Shown here piece after piece: positions 24,866 through 53,842 of a DNA stretch of 64,000 nt. A program made the translations under genes and the position numbers. How positions within the stretch are numbered: position 1 is the stretch's first letter; each line of letters begins with the position of its first letter. The notes under the pieces were generated by a model. That model was not told the DNA's origin and did no database searches. It saw only the letters and a list, made by a program, of their open reading frames with translations. Origin of the DNA: Cliona cf. orientalis (taxonomy: Eukaryota; Porifera; Demospongiae; Clionaida; Clionaidae); contig OZ005696.1 in NCBI GenBank assembly GCA_963930775.1, positions 930,001-994,000 of the forward strand. The letters run 5' to 3'.

Positions 24866-24896
<31 letters not shown>

Positions 24897-27831
24897 CTCC
24901 CTCCCTTCCCCTCTCAGGATGTTCCAGACTACGAGGTTCAGTGGCGTATCGAGCGTCAGAAGCCTGGCAACTGTGCCGCCCTGATCTACACCTCAGGAAC
25001 CACAGGCCCCCCCAAGGGGGTCATGATCAGCCAGGACAACATCACATGGACAGCTGCCATCTGTGCTGCCCTCTATGACCTCAGTGAGGTAACAAACCCA
25101 GAAATAAAAAAAAATTTTAAACTTATAACTTGTACTATTGTGCATTTTTACATCACTCATTACTTAATTTAGGAAAGAAAATGTGTAATTATGACTTGCT
25201 CCACCCATTTTCAGGCGGATCACATGATCAGCTACCTTCCGCTGAGTCACATCGCTGCGCAGATGATGGACATCCACGCCCAGCTCAGCACGGGGCTAAC
25301 CATACACTTCGCCCAGCCAGACGCCCTCAAGGGAAGCCTCAAGGACACACTCAAGGCATGTGACTCAATCTAGTCTACATGTATATGCAGTGCATGGATG
25401 GTAGTGGTATCATTTTGGACACTTATGGCATTTGGCTATCATGTGATGCAATCTAGCCTATGTTATTTTGTTTTTCTTTGTAATGTTTTGAGTGGGCTGA
25501 AAACATGCGGAGATACAATCATGACTAGATAAGTGTGGTGGTAGATTGTTGTTGGTAAGCTTTGATTGATTGATGAATTGTTGAAAGGAAAACGATCAAT
25601 CGTTTGAGAATCGGTTAATCTGATGTCGATCATTACCGTTACTCTAATCAGCTACAATTATTATTGCTACATGTATGTATATCTACAACGGGTAACATTG
25701 CTAAAACAACACATCTTAGCGAGATGAGAATTGATGGTAAAATTTTCTCATTTTTTTTTCGTTCAGGAGGTGAGGCCGACCGTGTTTGTGGGAGTGCCTC
25801 GGGTCTGGGAGAAATTCAAGGAAGCCATGGAGAAGCAGCTGAGGGAGGCTACGGGAATCAAGGAGGTGGTCCTCGACAAGGCCAGGGTAGGTCATGTGAC
25901 AGTCATGTGATACTGTAGACACAAGTATTTAAGCCCATGAGCCTATTATGCACTAGCTGACTAGTGTGTGGCTTCAATTCTGCATGACATTGTGTATATT
26001 TGTTTGTGCTGTATTGAAGTGAAATGTTCCCTCCCCCCCTCTCTCTCTCTCTCTCGCTCTTTTCAGAGTATTGGTCGCCAGTCTAGCCTGAATCGTCAGA
26101 GCAGCAAGCCAGTGGTGTGGGGATACTGGCTCGCCAACAAGTTAGTCATCATCAAAATATTAAACAACCAAATTTAGTGCTTAAATAATTTATTTTCTCT
26201 ATCTGCAGTTTCATCTTCAAGAGCCTGAGAGAGAAGATGGGGCTCGACAGGTGCAGGATAACCGTAAGTGTATTCATTGATCTGACACTCTCTATGTGTC
26301 GCTGTATCTACATATATACCTCTTCTGTGAACAAATTCACGTCTATATTTTGAAACAAAACTCTGACCAGCTGCACTTTATATATATTTTTTTCCTTTTG
26401 CCTCCCTCAGGGATCTGCAGCTGCCCCCATTGCTCACTCTGTCCTCGAGTTCTTCCTTGACTTTGATATTCCCCTCTATGAGCTCTACGGGATGTCAGAG
26501 TGCACTGGCCCCCAGACCCTCTCCCTCCCTCAAGGTAACTGGTTCAAATAGTATTATCAGATTTTTTTCTGTGATACCGTAAATCGCTAATATTTCGTGT
26601 CTAAAATATTTCATGCGATAAAATTTCGCGTTAAATAATTTTCGGACAAACGACGCTGTACTGCATTATCGTTAATATTGTGCATGTATTTTCGTGCGTT
26701 TAATTTTTGCACAAGCCAGGCTGTCGGAAAATATTTTAACAACGAAATATTCGCGATTTATGGTATGTGGGAATGTATAGAGGGCTAGCTGTTGTGTGAA
26801 CGGCCTAGTTACGTGGTTTGGGCTATTGTTGAATCTCTCTTTGTGTTGGTGACAATGATTGTTTGGTTAGCCATTGTGGAAAGATGACTGTAATTGTTAG
26901 TCATCGAAAAGGTGAGCTACATGAGCTATGCATGTGCTCACGCGGCAAGGGTGTCAGAGCATGAAGAGATCGGAAAATATTAGCTCATATTATGTGTTGT
27001 AGATCTTCAATGACTTCTCTCTCTCCTTCCCCCCTCTCTTTTTGTCTCTCTCTCTCCAGTTGGTAACTACCGCACTGGAGCCACTGGTAAAGTAATGGCG
27101 GGTGTGGAGTTGAAGATAGACAACCCAGGGCCTAATGGCGACGGGGAGCTCTGCTTCAGAGGGAGACATGTCTTCATGGGTTACCTGAGAGAGGAGAGAA
27201 AGACCAGAGAGGCCATTGATGAAGACGGGTGGCTACACTCGGGGGACATTGGAAGGCTGGACAAGGATGGTAAGAAGGGTGCACAAATATAATACTATTG
27301 TCTGCTTGAACTCAAACTGCATATTAATAATCAAGTAAAATTTACAGCCTATATAATTTTTGATTTTGATGGGTCTTTGTACTTGCATAATTTTTCATTC
27401 AACTTGGGTTGGCAGACACATGCATGTAATTATGTGCACTTGCTCATAATAATTATACCTCTAAGACATTGTTCAACTGCTGTTCAGTAGTGCATTATTT
27501 GCTGCACTTGATTACACACAGGATACCTGTACATCACTGGTCGTATCAAGGAGATCCTGATCACGAGGGGAGGGGAGAACATCGCCCCCGTACCCATCGA
27601 GGAGAAGATGATGGATCAAATTAAATTGCTCAGCTACTGTATGGTCATCGGAGACAACCAGAAGTACCTCACCATGTTTGTCACGCTCAGATGTGAGGTA
27701 GGCGTGGCTCTGTGGTAGATTAGGTCATGTGACGTGCATGTGACGTGGTGGTTGCCAGGTGATGATCAACCATAGGGGTTTAAATGAACACTGCTGTGTG
27801 TTATGATCGCTTAATTGTTCCTACTGATGGC

Positions 27832-27891
<60 letters not shown>

Positions 27892-28639
27892 GGGAGGGAG
27901 TGAGGGAGAGGGAGAGAGAAGAAGAGAAAATTGATCATTCCATTCATATTATCCCCCTCTCTCCCTATACAGATGGATGCTGACAATGTGCCTACTGATA
28001 ACCTTGACCCTCTAGCCCTCTCCATTATGCAAGAGATAGGCTCAGCCGCTAGAACTGTGTCCGAGGCTCGTGAAGATCCTCTCGTGAAGCAGTACATCAC
28101 CAGCGGTATGAACAAAGCAAACGAGGACAGCGTCTCCCGTGCAGCCAAAGTACAGGTAGGAGGTCATGTGACCAATCATTGCTACAAATTATCATACAAA
28201 TTGTAGGATTTTTTGATTTCGATGCATGTTTTTTGAGTTGCCATGTGATGAGTCAGCACGTCAGTCTGAGGCCCAAAGCCTCTGAAGCTGTAAACTTCAT
28301 TTCACTCTAATTTTTTACTGATGGCAATTCTTGTAGATCAACCATGAACCACGATAAAATTAACTTAATATCCTGTGAACTGTGACAAATAAAAAATTAA
28401 TGATTCTAGCTTGCCTTAATATACCTAATCTACATTGTCCATACAGAAATCTGTTAGCAATTGGAATATCAATGCTTGTATAATCTAATGACTTGATATA
28501 TCTTTTGCTGCAGAAATTTATCATCTTGCCTGTGGACTTCAGCATATCTGGTGGAGAGCTGACTCCAACCGTGAAACTGAAGAGAAAGACTGTGACAGAG
28601 AAATACTCAAACTTTATTGAAGAACTCTACCAGGAGTGA
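22415..28639 (+). CDS. ACSBG2: Long-chain acyl-CoA synthetase, bubblegum type
   Basis: The enzyme activates long-chain fatty acids to acyl-CoA via an acyl-adenylate. Fourteen exons join in frame to 646 residues (vertebrate members about 670-720): 22415-22468, 23039-23302, 23889-24014, 24513-24629, 24918-25088, 25215-25355, 25767-25886, 26067-26140, 26209-26263, 26411-26534, 27060-27269, 27522-27697, 27973-28155 and 28514-28639. The AMP-binding loop YTSGTTGPPKGVM is near residue 211, YELYGMSECTG near 397, WLHSGDIG near 472, and GRIKEILITRGGENIAP near 490, with the C-terminal domain after it. All core motifs are intact. The intron after exon 6 starts with GC instead of GT. ACSBG1 and ACSBG2 cannot be told apart here; the symbol marks the subfamily. 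Confidence 0.93.
23303..23410. repeat. (CT)n-rich tract at the start of an intron
   Basis: CTCTCTCC-type repeats begin right after the exon 2 donor of the acyl-CoA synthetase gene. Confidence 0.85.
26575..26765. mobile_element. TACCGTAAATCGC-ended MITE in an ACSBG intron
   Basis: The left end TACCGTAAATCGCTAATATT is mirrored by AATATTCGCGATTTATGGTA at the right, about 190 bp apart. The inside is rich in TTTCG and AAATATTT. It shares the TACCGTA terminus and TTTTCG-rich body with the elements at 8562, 31068 and 35794. Confidence 0.7.
27837..27890. repeat. (GA)n microsatellite
   Basis: A GA run in ACSBG intron 12, about 80 bp before exon 13. Here the sense strand is purine-rich. Confidence 0.9.
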
Positions 28640-30297
28640 CGTTTTTAAAATTAAGTGCTATTATTACTATATTATTATTATACTGGTAATGCTATTAATT
28701 TTTTATTATGCTTGTGTTAATATTGACTATAACCAAGAGTATACTTGGTATTAACAGCATGATTGCTGTGCTGAATCTGCTGATAGACTTGTCTTTGAAG
28801 AAGGATGGGAATTCCTATGCTATAGCATAGTCTAAATATAACATAGCATGTTCAGCACCGTGGTAGCTGCTTTCATCTGTTCAAGAGCTACATTTTGGTT
28901 TTTGTTCCAGCTCCATAGCTCTTTCCGTTGCCGAGATACACTTCGGCGCGCGCCGCGGTGTGAAGTTAATGATATTCATAGCTCTTAATTACGTCATACA
29001 TTCCAACGTGAAAACCATACGCGTTTTGCTACCCCCTGTCCCAGCTCAATAAATAGCATTTTCTGGGAGGTACTATCGATAACGGGGCTAGACGGTGTCA
29101 GGGGTACCCCCTCTGGCACCTGCAGCTGAAAACTGCACATGGTCCTGGGCATATATGGCTTAGGGGTCGCCCAGGTTCCTCCCTTGAATACCCCCCATCC
29201 CTGGAAGTATGGCCAATTGCGGTAATGTCCGCAGTGTCACTCCCAAACGGATCACCGGAGCTGCGGCACCCCGGCCCGGGGGGAGGGATGATTGGGACTT
29301 ATTTTTTTTCACAAGTATAATAATTTTTAACAAAAATGAATTATTCATTCACCTCTTTCTTTATTATTACCTGTTATGTTGTGCGTCCTACTGCGCATGC
29401 GTTAATATAAATATGAATAATTCCGAGCGAAGCGAGGTTCCCACTCGGGTCCTGGTGACACTTGCATGGTTTCCCGAATTTCGAAAATCTCGCTCTCGGC
29501 CTCTAGAGCATCACAGGCCAGCCTTTGCAGTTTATCAACTGTTGATCAGATTGCTAACCTGCTACCGAGTGTCACAAAGCCGTGCAATGCTTCGTCTTGC
29601 CCAAGTGTATGTACCCCATTTGAAAAATTGTGCGCCTCCCTTAAAGCTCGCACTCCACTGTCACAGTTCTGATCCCAACTTCATTACTACTCACACATTG
29701 ACTGACAATCGGCCCACTCTTTGAACATGTCAAACTGACAACCTAGCTAAAAATTGGACTTACTGTGTGGGCGTAATGTTGCGTCCGTGGACTTTTTTGC
29801 ACATATCCTGTAGTCCCTTTGTCAGCTCCTTCACAAACATAGGAGGTGTCTAAAGCCGGTACCTATCCAATACTAAACTTTCAGACTCCTAGTCTTAACT
29901 AGCGCCTCGCCAGAGACGGTCAAATAGATCTACAGAATGCAAGGATTTTAGCACCGTACCGTCTGGCTCGTATTGAGGTAACCTTGCCCCACCCTGGCCT
30001 AGCTAGAGCCTCGTGCCTTGACACGTGCCAAGCACGAGGCTAGCCCCACCCGGTACACCCAGCTCTGTGGCCTACCAGAGTGGTGGCCTACTTGCCTTGG
30101 GGGGTGTGGTGCAACGCTAAATCCGCGATCCTGTAAGCTTACCGCGTACCGCATCCTAACCAATAATTATTGACTTGTGCGCGTGCGCTGAGCGAGGAAA
30201 TTCCTGCACTCACGTGTGTCCCTAGTAGTTGTTGGTATGGGGTCGGCATTGTACCGGTTGCAGAGGGGTCGAGTTGAATACCGTTGATGTCGAAACA
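28640..30297. other. Intergenic stretch, no confident gene
   Basis: It runs from the ACSBG stop to the DPP4-like start. It holds a CG-rich GGCGCGCGCCGCGG motif near 28944 and a hairpin at about 29999-30045 with GCCTCGTG arms. An open frame at 29209-29724 lacks recognisable domains. Confidence 0.5.
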
Positions 30298-36134
<5,837 letters not shown>

Positions 36135-36606
36135 CTGTGCAGCTGCTAAGTTTAGAGTGTACCTTTATTGTTTTTCAATCCCTGTTGATAATTTTTTAAT
36201 GTGTTTGATAGTTCAATGTACGTGTTTCCGCATGCAAAGAAAGCCTTTTTATGCATACATAGAAGATAATCATAATAATCATAATAATAATATTTCACAC
36301 AATTAATAATTAGATACATGATCCAAATTGTTGACACATTATACAGCAGGCCAGGCAAAGTGAAAGTGCAGGCATAGACAATTGAAATCTAAACTAAGGT
36401 GCAGGGTTTAATGGTGTGGTTGACCATGCACCTATAGCTAGATACTTCAGCTGTGCACTGATGATACCACCCACCATCATAGATGGCAAGCAAGCAGGCC
36501 GGGAAATCGTATATAGGGTAGTAATAGTAACCTACACTACAGTACAATGTCATGTAATTCAAAAAATTTTTGGATGATTTATACAGGGTATTAATATTGT
36601 GGGTAT

Positions 36607-37627
36607 TATGGAGCTTATTTTGTGTCAAAAATCAGAATTTCGATTTAGAATGTGAAATATAATGTGATTGGGCAATATCAACTGTGAAATGAAGTTTTCA
36701 GTTTGTTTGTAGTTTAAATTTTGACTTTTCATTTGATTTTCAATTTGATTTTCAATTCGATATTTGATTTGATTTTCAATTTGATTTTCCATTTGATTTT
36801 CCATTTGATTTTCGATTTGATTTTCACAATGACATCTTCAATTTGATTTTCCACTTTATTTCTGTTCAATTTTTGTTTCGATTTTCAATCGTTTCATATT
36901 CCATTATTCTATAACCCAGAACAGGTCCATTGGTCATTTTCATTAGAGTGCATGCAATCCTCTCTCAACAATAATTATTACGTTTAACTTGTATGGCGAC
37001 CTTTATTACATTCAATGCAGCACAAACCGAAGTCAAATGTCACTCACAAGTCGAATGATGGGAATCTCACAGCAGTGGTTAATTCTTGCTATATTATAAT
37101 AAAAAACTAATAAAGGTCACCAGGCAAGTAAAATAATATTATAATTATTATTGTTGAGAGACAGCGTTGCACTCATGAAAATGAGCATTGGAACCTGATC
37201 TGGGTTATAGAATAATGGAATGTGAACAATTGAAAATAAAAGTGAAAATTGAACGGAAAGTCAACTAGAAAATCAAATTGAAGATCGTATTGAAATCAAA
37301 TTGAAAATCGAACAGAAAATCAAATTGAATATCAAATTTAAAGAGAATTAAACTATAGAACGAACTGAAGACTTTATTTCAAAGTTGATATTGCCTGATC
37401 ACATTGTATTTCACCCTAAACATTGAAGATCACATTGTGAAAATCAAATCGAAAATCAAATGGAAAATCAAATTGAAAATCAAATCAAACATCAAATTGA
37501 AAATCAAATTGAAAATCGAATGAAAAGTCAAACTGAAAACTTCATTTCACAGTTGATATTGCCCGATCACATTATATTTCACATTCTAAATCAAAATTCT
37601 GAATTTTGACACAAAATAAGCTCCATA
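36607..37627. mobile_element. 1-kb foldback element with long inverted arms
   Basis: The two ends are inverted copies starting TATGGAGCTTATTTTGTGTC. The arms run for roughly 370-490 bp each and contain many tandem 12-bp-like units of TTTGATTTTCAA (or its complement), with unit numbers differing between arms. Inner unique blocks (ACCCAGA, TCATTTTCATTAGAG, TCTCTCAACAATAATTATT) are also mirrored. A middle of about 130 bp is unpaired. GGGTAT lies directly outside both ends (36601-36606 and 37628-37633), a likely 6-bp target duplication. There is no coding frame. This layout matches foldback (FB)-type DNA elements. Confidence 0.85.
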
Positions 37628-37844
37628 GGGTATCACATCAAGTCAAGATAAATTTAATAATTATGATTCGGCTATGTATGCATGCCAATTTCCAAATGTC
37701 ATAATTATTGTCGTATACCAGCAGCATTGATACTACAAATAATAGCAAGGGCTTATTATTCCACAACAAGGGGGGGGGGGTGCCAGCCCCTGGAGTCTCC
37801 TCGTTTCCTACGCCACTGCTCTACATTAATTACTTAATCTTACA

Positions 37845-37961
37845 TTACCTGCTTTACCTTAGATTACTCTATATCCCTTACTTTAATAATTATTATTAAT
37901 AGGGTAATATTAATGTAGGGTAAAGTAAGGGATGTAGAGTAATCTAAGGTAAAGCAGGTAA
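37845..37961. repeat. 41-bp-arm hairpin of the TTACC...GGTAA family
   Basis: The left arm at 37845-37885 (starts TTACCTGCTTTACCTTAGAT) pairs with the right arm at 37921-37961, with about one mismatch and a 35-bp A/T-rich loop. It resembles the TACCTACTTTACC hairpins in the NUP210 introns. Confidence 0.8.
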
Positions 37962-38187
37962 CCCTGTGGTCACTTCAGGAATATTGTAGTCATCAATAAT
38001 TATTACTATTACCATAATAATTATGTTAATTTCTGCTCCCATGGCATAATAACGCTATTATCATGCTATCAATAATAATTATTTTAGTGCAGCAAAATTA
38101 GTTTTTAATGCATTTATGATCTTGGCAATTAAGCAAAAAAACTAATGGTCCCTTGCAATTGGTTAATACAACAATAATTATTGTCTT

Positions 38188-38710
38188 AAATTGACTGTAA
38201 ATCAGCTGTGTATTCACGTTCAATTCTTTGAGTCCAGGTACATCCTGATCCCCACCATCCATAGCTATAGCAACCACGACATTCATAAGCATTGAAGTCC
38301 CTTGAACTGTAATTGCGATTAATTTCATTTCTCAGTCGAGTGAAGCAGCCTGAATCGGTTACAGTGACGCAGCCTTCACTGACACTTCCAGAGTGGAGAC
38401 CAAATCCACCACGACAACCCAACTCTGGAACTCGAGTATAATAGTCCCAATATCCTCCACTGCTTCGTCGTCTATACAAGTTGAACCAAGGTGTACCTCT
38501 ACGAGAGTAATAGGTTCCAATGCGGTAGTTACCAGCAGGCAGTTCATCAGCACCAGCATTGACGGTATTGCATGTCACAGAGCCACATCTTACTCTGTTG
38601 CTGCTCCTGTAGTAAGTGCAGAAAGCTGCCTGGGACGAGGGAAGCACTCCAGTTATAATGGTGGTTGCCAGCAACAAGCTGATCGTGAGTAGGGAGAAAT
38701 TTGTGGACAT
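38188..38710 (-). CDS. Secreted L,D-transpeptidase-like (DUF2778/Tlde1-like) cysteine-rich protein
   Basis: One uninterrupted frame of 174 residues. Residues 1-28 look like a signal peptide (hydrophobic LLTISLLLATTIIT, then SSQA). The body has LPAGNYRIG (about 57-65), PWFNLY, then GFGLHSGSVSEGCVTV with His106 and the SxGC motif ending in Cys114. That His...SxGC(I/V) layout is the active-site pattern of the DUF2778 branch of L,D-transpeptidases, known from bacterial type VI secretion effectors that act on peptidoglycan. Eight further Cys (31, 42, 47, 99, 122, 144, 147, 157) suggest four disulfides, as expected for an extracellular animal protein. A TATA box lies about 100 bp upstream. The family call rests on motif recall, not a search. 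A transferred bacterial gene turned antibacterial secretion product is an inference. Confidence 0.65.
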
Positions 38711-38811
38711 GCTGATAATATTGATGATGCTTCAATTCTTCTCTTCTTTGAATTGTAAATGCATAAGGCTAGGGTAGCTACTGAGCTACTCTTTTAGCTC
38801 CCTATTTATAT

Positions 38812-38822
38812 ACTAGCTTGTT
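38812..38822 (-). promoter_or_regulatory. TATA box of the L,D-transpeptidase-like gene
   Basis: On the minus strand the sequence reads TATATAAATAG, about 100 bp before the start codon. It is the clearest TATA box in the window. It fits a strongly induced or cell-type-specific eukaryotic promoter. Confidence 0.6.
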
Positions 38823-39001
38823 GCAGCCACTCATGGACGTCATTAATCTTGGGGGAAACATCCCTGCAGGTCCAAGGTTAATGCATGTTTATCAAAGAGT
38901 TCATAGTGCACTCGAGAATATAGCCTAGGCTACAGACTTAATGTACACATTACCAAGGGCTTACAGACCTGGGTCTATAAGCCACAGAATTTTGATCCTT
39001 A

Positions 39002-39037
39002 GGACAGATAATTAAGACCAGTCTTAATTATCTGTCC
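39002..39037. repeat. Perfect 17-bp-arm hairpin
   Basis: GGACAGATAATTAAGAC, two spacer bases, then its exact reverse complement. No coding context; it lies between the L,D-transpeptidase-like gene and the TSSC4-like gene. Confidence 0.85.
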
Positions 39038-39852
39038 CAGATGTGTAGAATAATATTATTATTATAGTAATATATAGCCATAGTGAAAGTGCAGGGTTTA
39101 ATGCATGGTATCACTGTTTACCCCCATCTACTAAAATCAAATTCAAGGACAGATGCCCATTAATACTGTCCACAGCTGTTTAGTATCAGATAATAATTAT
39201 CAGGAGTACACACGTAATAGTATAATTATAGTATAATATTATTATACTGTTTCTGGATTTGACGTCACAGCCACTCTACATGATAGATAGATGTTGGTTT
39301 TGCATATTCTAGGAAGCAGCGAAGCCGCGAGTAGAATTGCGAAACCAACATCTATTTTGGTAGCAGTCACTACTGACCAGTTAACATACTAATGACCCTC
39401 AATCTATCACCTCTAACTATCCCACAATTTGGGTTGAAGATTATGTTGCTATGGTAACTGCTACCAAATGTATAATACACGGGCATCAATAGTATTATTA
39501 TTATTGTTAACATGCAACGACCATAATCATAAATGTTGAGTCTGCACTGTACTGTCATAGCCATGTTTTGATAAGTAACCAAGAGTCAATAAGTACAGTA
39601 CATGTAACTAAGAGCAGCTGCACAAGAACGTGATACCGTGGCTGCAACTTAAGTACCTTTTAATAATTTTCAGGCCCATGTACAAGAGTGGCTGTGGCAT
39701 CAAATCCAGAAAGATGTTTGTACTACATGTACTATCATGTGCATTGCATACTCCTAATGTACTCCTGATGTAATACATAAGCTGTGTGTACATGTATGTC
39801 AATTTCAAAAATGCTGAGAAAAATTCACTCAATGCTGCATAGCAAGAAAATT

Positions 39853-41013
39853 TCAAGTATTTTCCTCTTCCTCTAGGTGACTAAGATTAATGGTAGCAGA
39901 TGTCCTCTTTTTCACAGCCTTGGTTCCACCACCACCAATTTCTGCTATGTCCCCACTGTCCATATCCCCTGCACCTTCCTCCTCCTCTAGCTCCTCCTCA
40001 CTGTGAAGGCTAACCAGCTGTGTGACCTTTCTTTGTCTTCTCCTCTCTCTGTGTAGTTGAGCAGCTGCCTTACTCCCCACCACATACTCCGCCATCTTGA
40101 TACCTCCTCCACTACCATCACTAGCACTGTGAACTTCTTGACCTTTCGTCTTCAAATCTCCATCCTCTTTTCTCAGACTATCTCCAAGACCTGTTCTGCT
40201 CTGCTTGCCACTTTTATTTACACTCCTTGATGGTCGTTTGAACACAACTTTAGTCATTTCTGCAGGATTATCTGATTCTGTGGTATTATCAGTTCCGTCA
40301 CTATCTTGCATGGTAAGACTTGATGAAGATTTTCTTTTCTTTATCTCGTCCAGAAACTGAAACGCTGCGTATTTATTGACCTGATCCTGGCTCATTCCTC
40401 TCAGTACCTGACTGCCATCATCCTTCAAATCATACTTGGTCCACTTTGATGGATTTCTGAGATAATCCGGATCCCTGTGCGCTCTGCTATGTCTACCACC
40501 ACGGCCACCGTGATCGTGTCGTCTCCGTTGCTCTCTCCCTGAGTCTCTCCCATCGTGTTCCCTCAGTCTCCTCTCTCTACGGTGGTCTGAGCGATCGCCC
40601 AAATGGGAATCAGATGCTGATCGAGTGTCTCTTCTCTTGGCTGGGGGGATGTAGATGTTCTGGCTCTCTCGGTGAGAGGTAGATGCCCCCTCCTCTCGAT
40701 CATGGCTGTTTTGAAAAGGAAATGAAATATTACTTGATGCAAGCTACATGAAATCATTTGACATTAAATTTTAGCAGAATTTCAAATTATAGCCTATACA
40801 AAAATTATGTCAACTCTGTGAACTCACTGATATGGACCATACATGCCATAGACTCCTAGTCCCCATATCTATCATTTTCCATTTTGTCATAGCATACCTA
40901 AGCTATATAGCTCACTCTGGGACCGTAGACTGTCCATCTCCATCAGTCTTCGAGGCCAGGCTGGGCTCCAGAGCTCCAAATACAGCAGCTACTCTGTCAT
41001 TGTATCCATCCAT
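39853..41013 (-). CDS. TSSC4: TSSC4-like U5 snRNP assembly factor
   Basis: Two exons join in frame: 41013-40916 (32 codons and two bases) and 40705-39853, giving 316 residues (human TSSC4 is 329). The key similarity is PDYLRNPSKWTKYDLKD followed by AAFQFLDEIKKRK, matching the conserved PDYxxxPxxWTxYxLxD...AFxFL block, and later KVVFKRPSRS. The rest is Arg/His/Asp-rich and acidic, mostly disordered, with a conserved-looking NIYIPPAKRR motif. TSSC4 helps assemble U5 and tri-snRNP in the nucleus. The ATG at 41013 faces NUP210 across 256 bp. The family call depends on one conserved block. Confidence 0.65.
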
Positions 41014-41269
41014 TGCTGCAGCAGGTGGACTTTGACCTTTATGTGTCACTGGAACGGAACAGAATAATTTTGTCCTAAACACATTCCAATGTCAAATGAT
41101 GGAGCAAGCATAGGTATGGGCTTCTGACAATCATCATTACCCCGGGTATTAATTTTCAGTTATTCCGTTCCAGAGTCCAAGACTTGGTATAAATAATTTA
41201 ACTCCTTTGTGACGGCATTTCGACACATGTTTGGCGCGCTCCTGTTCTGCAGAGAGCTTCTCCTTCAGA
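41014..41269. promoter_or_regulatory. Bidirectional promoter between TSSC4-like and NUP210
   Basis: Only 256 bp separate the two divergent start codons. No TATA box is evident. A near-palindromic TTCCGTTCCAG / CTGGAACGGAAC pair (about 41048-41058 and 41161-41172) lies in it and may be a binding site for a shared factor. Confidence 0.55.
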
Positions 41270-53644
<12,375 letters not shown>

Positions 53645-53821
53645 TTGCTAGGATTTTAGGTAATAATTGTTGTTCTTGTAAAGCTCTACATGTGAATATG
53701 CATGTAGTGTGTATACGTGAAAATTTTGTCACCCAAAATCATTATTCCTCTAGATTCACTCTTGAAAAGAAATCTATTATTTTACTATAATTCTAAAATT
53801 AATATTGCTCAAAATTAATAC

Positions 53822-53827
53822 AATAAA
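53822..53827 (+). terminator. NUP210 polyadenylation signal
   Basis: AATAAA 178 bp after the NUP210 stop. It lies only 16 bp before the AATF stop codon on the other strand, so the two mRNAs should overlap at their 3' ends. Confidence 0.6.
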
Positions 53828-53842
53828 TATTTCGATTGATAT

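Noticed and set aside
29209-29724. 171-codon plus-strand frame
   Set aside because: Crosses A/T-rich sequence and lacks a domain, good start context or splice partners.
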